Origin: CAZKMM01 sp964553915
GTDB taxonomy: Bacteria > RBG-13-61-14 > DRUE01
Reading direction: 5' to 3'
Assembly: GCA_964553915.1 (NCBI GenBank)
Contig: CAZKMM010000099.1
Span: forward strand, 1-10,003
Length of the DNA: 10,003 bases
Shown: positions 6,791 to 10,003 of the stretch, piece after piece
How the letters are laid out: every line of letters begins with the position of its first letter
How positions within the stretch are numbered: the stretch's first letter is position 1
The notes under the pieces: model-generated
The model's database searches: none
What the model saw: the letters and a program-made list of their open reading frames with translations, nothing else
What the model was told of the DNA's origin: nothing
Position numbers and translations under genes: made by a program

Positions 6791-6819
6791 ATGACAGGAG
6801 CTTATTATTTGTGTAAAAT
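6791..6819 (+). promoter_or_regulatory. Sigma70-type promoter for the rightward glycan operon
   Basis: ATGACA (6791-6796) and TAAAAT (6814-6819) each match the consensus at 5/6 and are separated by the optimal 17 bases. The predicted transcription start near 6826 is only about 6 bases before the phosphatase ATG at 6832, so the message would be almost leaderless. Confidence 0.6.
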
Positions 6820-6831
6820 GATTCTGGAAAA

Positions 6832-7596
6832 ATGATCGACCTTCATAGCCATATTCTTCCTGGTCTGGATGATGGGGCAAAAACCGAGGAAGAAACCCTG
6901 CGGATGGCAGAGCTTTATCAGAGCTATGGTTTTACCCATATAGTAGCGACTCCTCATATTCGGGAAAATTCTGATTATATGGTGAGGAAAGAAGACCTGG
7001 AAGAAATGATTGCGGACTGGAACCATCGCTTTCAATCTGCGGGAATCAATCTTCAGCTTCTCCCCGGAGCTGAATATTATCTGGATGGGAGTTTCTCTGA
7101 GCTGGCAGAAAGGCTCTGGCCGATAATTCGGCTCAATAATTCTTATTATACTCTGGTAGAAATGCCGGTATTGTTCTTGCCTAAATATCTGGGGATAAGT
7201 TTTTTTAATCCTAATATTAAAAATCCAGAATTGAAAAGGTTGATTCCTTTTCTTCGTCTGATTGTTGCTCATCCGGAAAGGAATGAAGAAGTATTAAAGA
7301 GCCCCAAGACCGCTCTTCAGGAACTGAAGGAACAGGGGCTTTATGCTCAGATAAATCTCGGCTCTCTGGTGGGAATTTATGGCAAACTGGTGAAAAAAAC
7401 CGCAGAATTTTTTATAAAAAAAAATCTCCCCGACCTGATCGCTACTGATGCGCATTCTCCCAAGCAGTTGGAAAAAATCTTGTCGGAAGGAATTCCTCGG
7501 TTAAAAAAACTTCTTGGAGAAAAAAAATTCCGGCTTCTGACGAAAACCAATCCCGAGCTGGTGCTGGCAGGAGAACCTCTGGAGCCGATATACTAA
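6832..7596 (+). CDS. PHP-domain protein tyrosine phosphatase (CpsB/YwqE family)
   Basis: This metal-dependent phosphatase of the polymerase-and-histidinol-phosphatase fold would, by family precedent (Streptococcus CpsB, Bacillus YwqE), dephosphorylate the tyrosine kinase that controls capsule or exopolysaccharide chain assembly. The 254-residue protein keeps the metal ligands: H5 and H7 in LHSHILPGLDDGA, H42 in ATPHI, E81 in GAEYYLD, H147 in AHPERN, and D206 with H208 in TDAHS. Length is normal. The N-terminus matches the family exactly at this ATG. The only SD-like bases are GGA 3 bases before the start, and the promoter lies so close that the message may be nearly leaderless. It leads the rightward operon. 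No partner tyrosine kinase is in the window. A PHP phosphoesterase with another substrate is the alternative. Confidence 0.93.
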   Translation: MIDLHSHILPGLDDGAKTEEETLRMAELYQSYGFTHIVATPHIRENSDYMVRKEDLEEMIADWNHRFQSAGINLQLLPGAEYYLDGSFSELAERLWPIIRLNNSYYTLVEMPVLFLPKYLGISFFNPNIKNPELKRLIPFLRLIVAHPERNEEVLKSPKTALQELKEQGLYAQINLGSLVGIYGKLVKKTAEFFIKKNLPDLIATDAHSPKQLEKILSEGIPRLKKLLGEKKFRLLTKTNPELVLAGEPLEPIY

Positions 7597-7623
7597 CTTG
7601 TAGCTTTCCGGGCAGTTCATAAA

Positions 7624-8025
7624 ATGCAAGAAAAACCAAGAGAACAAATCAGGTGGAAAAGATTAAAAAGAGTTGCTAAAAAAATCTCCGGACAAAAAAT
7701 TGAGCTTGTTTTAGCCACAGACATCAAAGGGGTGCTTGGTTCCATAATGGATGATATAGATTATTATAAGGATGAAAAGATGTTCCGAATCTTTCTTTCT
7801 CCGGAAGTAAAGAGTGAGCCCACCACAATTTGTGTCATCTGCCATAAGCTGGCTCATTTGCTTTTTTACCTGAAAGAAGAAAAGAATCCTGAAGGGGAAA
7901 AACTGGTTGAAAAACAAAAACAGCTCCTGAAAGCCTTTGCCGAGGAATTCGCAACCTGCGCCTATAAAGAACTGGAAGAAGAATTAGAATTTCTCCAAAA
8001 AACTTATGGAGGGTATGACCGCTGA
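7624..8025 (+). CDS. Small hypothetical protein with HKLAH motif (degenerate zinc-peptidase-like)
   Basis: I do not recognise this 133-residue protein. It has a basic N-terminus (1-20), a central part rich in Asp/Tyr (42-52), then CVICHKLAHLLFY (70-82) and a long acidic helix rich in Glu/Lys (84-128). H74-K-L-A-H78 inside a hydrophobic helix, with acidic E107/E108 some 30 residues later, recalls the HExxH zinc site of small IrrE/ImmA-like metallopeptidases (HELAH...E). Here the catalytic Glu is Lys, and AAG differs from GAG by one base. The three cysteines C70, C73 and C111 could also matter. It has no signal peptide or membrane helix. It lies 27 bases after the phosphatase gene with no clear SD, and its TGA overlaps the manC start as TGATG, so it is a true operon member. 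A role beside GDP-mannose synthesis is only a guess. Confidence 0.75.
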   Translation: MQEKPREQIRWKRLKRVAKKISGQKIELVLATDIKGVLGSIMDDIDYYKDEKMFRIFLSPEVKSEPTTICVICHKLAHLLFYLKEEKNPEGEKLVEKQKQLLKAFAEEFATCAYKELEEELEFLQKTYGGYDR

Positions 8026-9107
8026 TGGACCGAGTAAAGATTCTGCCCGTGATTATGGCTGGGGGAAGGGGAACCAGATTCTGGCCCTTAAGCAGAAAAA
8101 ACCGCCCGAAACAGCTTTTAAATCTTATTGATGATAAGCCACTGGTTCGGCTGACTTATGAGCGAGTGCTGGCTCTGGCAAGCCCGGAGCAAATTTTTAT
8201 TTCCACTTCAAAAGAGCTTTTTTCTCCGCTTAAAAAAATCTTGAGCGAAATCCCAAAGAAAAATTTTATCTTGGAGCCCCAGCCAAGAGATACCGCTCCG
8301 GGTATCGGGCTGGTGCTGGTGGAAATCACCCGGCGGGCAAATGAGTTCAGCACTGAGCCGGTGCTGGCTTTTTTGCCCTCAGACCATTTTATTAAAAAAC
8401 CCGCAGAATTCCGCCGGGTGCTGAAAAGAGCAGGGAGGCTGGCAAAAGAAAAAAATCTAATTGTCACCATTGGCATTCCCCCCACTTTTCCCAGCACTGG
8501 ATATGGATATATCCAGCCAGAACAGGTCATTACTGGTTATAAATCTGCCTATCGGGTAAAGAGATTTCGGGAAAAGCCCGGGCTTTCTCTTGCCCGGCGC
8601 TATTTAAAAATGGGCTTTTTCTGGAATGCAGGAATTTTTATTGTCACTCCTGGCTTGCTCTGGGAATTATACGAGAAATACCAGCCGGAAATGGCAGGAG
8701 TTTTAAAAAAATTGACGCAACTACCTTCTTCCCGATATAAATCCTCTTTAAAAAAGGAATTTCCCCGCTTGCAAAAAATCTCTTTTGATTATGCAATAAT
8801 GGAGCGAGCAAAACAGGTGGGAATGGTAGCTGGAGAATTTGGCTGGAGCGATATTGGTGGTTATTATGCCTGGTATCAGCTTCTCGGTGGAGAGGGAGAA
8901 AAGAATCTGAGCAATACTGAGCTGGTTTTTCGTGCCAGTAGAGGGAATTTGGTTCGGGCTCGCAAGCTGGTGGCTCTGGTCGGGGTGGAGGGGCTGGCAG
9001 TAATAGAAACCAATGATATTCTTTTGGTAATGGATTTAAAACAGGAAGCAGAGCTGAAAAAACTGGTTGAAGAAATCAAGGCTCGGGGCTGGAAGAAATA
9101 TCTTTAG
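8025..9107 (+). CDS. manC: Mannose-1-phosphate guanylyltransferase (GDP-mannose pyrophosphorylase), short form
   Basis: The enzyme joins GTP and mannose-1-phosphate to make GDP-mannose, the donor for mannose and the precursor of fucose and rhamnose-type GDP sugars. Motifs in order are GGRGTRFWPLSRKNRPKQ (13-30, nucleotide-binding signature with K29), QPRDTAP (86-92), LPSDH (117-121), GYGYIQ (159-164), FREKP (181-185), FWNAGIF (199-205), SFDYAIME (253-260) and FGWSDIG (272-278, metal-binding Asp). At 360 residues it lacks the C-terminal cupin phosphomannose isomerase domain of the bifunctional AlgA/ManC type, so another gene must supply mannose-6-phosphate. The start ATG 8025 overlaps the preceding stop by one base, with GGAGGG 11 bases upstream. 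An ATG at 8015 is out of frame. Confidence 0.95.
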   Translation: MDRVKILPVIMAGGRGTRFWPLSRKNRPKQLLNLIDDKPLVRLTYERVLALASPEQIFISTSKELFSPLKKILSEIPKKNFILEPQPRDTAPGIGLVLVEITRRANEFSTEPVLAFLPSDHFIKKPAEFRRVLKRAGRLAKEKNLIVTIGIPPTFPSTGYGYIQPEQVITGYKSAYRVKRFREKPGLSLARRYLKMGFFWNAGIFIVTPGLLWELYEKYQPEMAGVLKKLTQLPSSRYKSSLKKEFPRLQKISFDYAIMERAKQVGMVAGEFGWSDIGGYYAWYQLLGGEGEKNLSNTELVFRASRGNLVRARKLVALVGVEGLAVIETNDILLVMDLKQEAELKKLVEEIKARGWKKYL

Positions 9108-9116
9108 GAGGAAGGA

Positions 9117-10003
9117 ATGAAGCTGGTATTAACTGGTGGTGCTGGATTTATCGGCTCACACATTGCTGAGGCTTATCTGAAAGAGGGGCTGGAAGTGGTG
9201 GTGGTGGATGACCTGAGCCACGGAAAAAAAGAAAATATCCCCCAAGGAGCAAAATTCTATCAGCTGGATATCTGTGAGCAAGAAGCTCTGGAAGAAATTT
9301 TTGAAAAAGAACAGCCCGAGCTGGTAAACCATCATTCCGCTCAAATTGATGTGAGAAGAAGCGTTGCTGAGCCAGTGTTTGATGCCCGGGTGAATATCCT
9401 TGGCTCGCTCAATCTTCTGGAGCTTTCCCGGAAATATCAGGTAAAGAAGTTTATTTTTGCTTCTACTGGCGGTGCTTTATACGGCGAGCAGAAAGAATTC
9501 CCGGCAACAGAAGACCATCCCATCAGACCAGTATCTCCTTACGGCGTGGCAAAGGCATCAGTGGAGCTTTATCTTTATTACTATCATCAGGTTCACGGGC
9601 TGGAGTATGTTTCTCTTCGCTACAGCAATGTTTACGGACCCCGTCAGGACCCGTTTGGAGAAGCCGGAGTAGTGGCGATTTTCTGTCAGAAATTGCTTTC
9701 TGGAGAAACTCCCATCATCAATGGAAGCGGAGAGCAAACCCGGGATTTTGTTTATGTAAAAGATGTGGTTCGGGCAAATATCCTTGCTTTAAAACCCGGT
9801 CTGGTGGGGGATTTTAACATCTCCACCGGCAAAGAGACCGCCATAAATCAGCTTTATCAGATTCTCGTCCGGCTGGCTGAAAAAAACCTCAAACCCAGAT
9901 ATGCACCGCCCAAGCCCGGGGAGCAATTCCGCAGTTGTCTGGACAATTCACAGGCAAACCAGAAGCTCGGCTGGAAGCCAGAGGTGAAGCTTGAAGAAGG
10001 ACT
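9117..10003 (+). CDS. NAD-dependent sugar-nucleotide epimerase, GalE-like (partial, runs off right edge)
   Basis: This extended short-chain dehydrogenase acts on nucleotide sugars, most likely as a UDP-glucose/UDP-galactose type 4-epimerase. The frame is open to the window edge: 295 codons are present and probably only a short C-terminal tail is missing. Visible are the NAD-binding TGGAGFIGSH (6-15), acidic D31-D32 at the end of strand 2, NHHSAQIDVRRSV (71-83), STGG (116-119), the catalytic Y142-x3-K146 in PYGVAK, RYSNVYGPRQDP, and GEQTRDFVYVKDV before the C-terminal substrate domain. The NHHSAQIDVRRSV form is common in bacterial and archaeal GalE-like proteins, but sequence alone does not separate 4-epimerases from related dehydratases or 5-epimerases. 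It starts 9 bases after manC. The manC stop TAG is part of the SD TAGGAGG, a sign of coupled translation. Confidence 0.9.
   Translation, partial: MKLVLTGGAGFIGSHIAEAYLKEGLEVVVVDDLSHGKKENIPQGAKFYQLDICEQEALEEIFEKEQPELVNHHSAQIDVRRSVAEPVFDARVNILGSLNLLELSRKYQVKKFIFASTGGALYGEQKEFPATEDHPIRPVSPYGVAKASVELYLYYYHQVHGLEYVSLRYSNVYGPRQDPFGEAGVVAIFCQKLLSGETPIINGSGEQTRDFVYVKDVVRANILALKPGLVGDFNISTGKETAINQLYQILVRLAEKNLKPRYAPPKPGEQFRSCLDNSQANQKLGWKPEVKLEEG

Noticed and set aside
6805..7272. A 155-residue frame on the minus strand across the start of the phosphatase gene
   Set aside because: It lies antisense to a clearly conserved PHP phosphatase, shows no family motif, and covers the divergent promoter's downstream part.
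7597..7623. Possible SD or short regulatory element before the small HKLAH gene
   Set aside because: The 27-base gap has no purine-rich SD and no inverted repeat; reinitiation after the phosphatase gene explains expression adequately.
1..10003. CRISPR arrays, tRNA or rRNA genes, insertion sequences
   Set aside because: I saw no regularly spaced direct repeats, cloverleaf-like segments, transposase motifs or terminal inverted repeats.

Overview
The window is bacterial, with tightly packed genes, 4-base start/stop overlaps and Shine-Dalgarno (SD) sites. It carries part of a surface or exopolysaccharide locus. The genes are intact and read in the standard code. I cannot place the organism below the level of domain. 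Lys/Glu/Leu-rich proteins and moderate GC would fit many uncultured lineages, and no rRNA, tRNA or other marker gene is present.

Layout: a divergent intergenic region (6664-6831) separates two outward-facing operons. Leftward (minus strand), in transcription order: fabH (beta-ketoacyl-ACP synthase III), a class I SAM methyltransferase, a GT2 glycosyltransferase, a GT4 glycosyltransferase, a radical SAM protein with a B12-binding-like N-terminus, and cobO (corrinoid adenosyltransferase). After fabH the genes are joined by 4-base overlaps, a 3-base gap or a 13-base overlap, so they are almost surely cotranscribed. Rightward (plus strand): a PHP-type tyrosine phosphatase of the CpsB/YwqE family, a small unrecognised protein with an HKLAH motif, a short mannose-1-phosphate guanylyltransferase (manC), and a GalE-like sugar-nucleotide epimerase that runs off the right edge.

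Together the genes would supply GDP-mannose and an epimerised UDP-sugar, transfer sugars with two glycosyltransferases, and probably modify the product by methylation, acylation or radical chemistry. The phosphatase suggests control by tyrosine phosphorylation. No Wzx/Wzy, ABC exporter, initiating phosphoglycosyltransferase or tyrosine kinase lies in the window, so the locus must continue or be completed elsewhere.

The left end (1 to about 583) differs. It is clearly AT-richer and holds the N-terminal part of a gamma-class adenine-N6 DNA methyltransferase that runs off the left edge, probably a separately acquired restriction-modification or defence gene. An SD-like site with no gene behind it lies just past cobO at this junction.

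I see no clearly new system. The points most worth a second look are the GT4 gene, whose only sensible start is an ATT codon behind a near-perfect SD; the small HKLAH protein, which resembles a zinc peptidase lacking its catalytic Glu; the cobO/radical SAM overlap inside a glycan operon; and a nearly leaderless promoter at the phosphatase gene.
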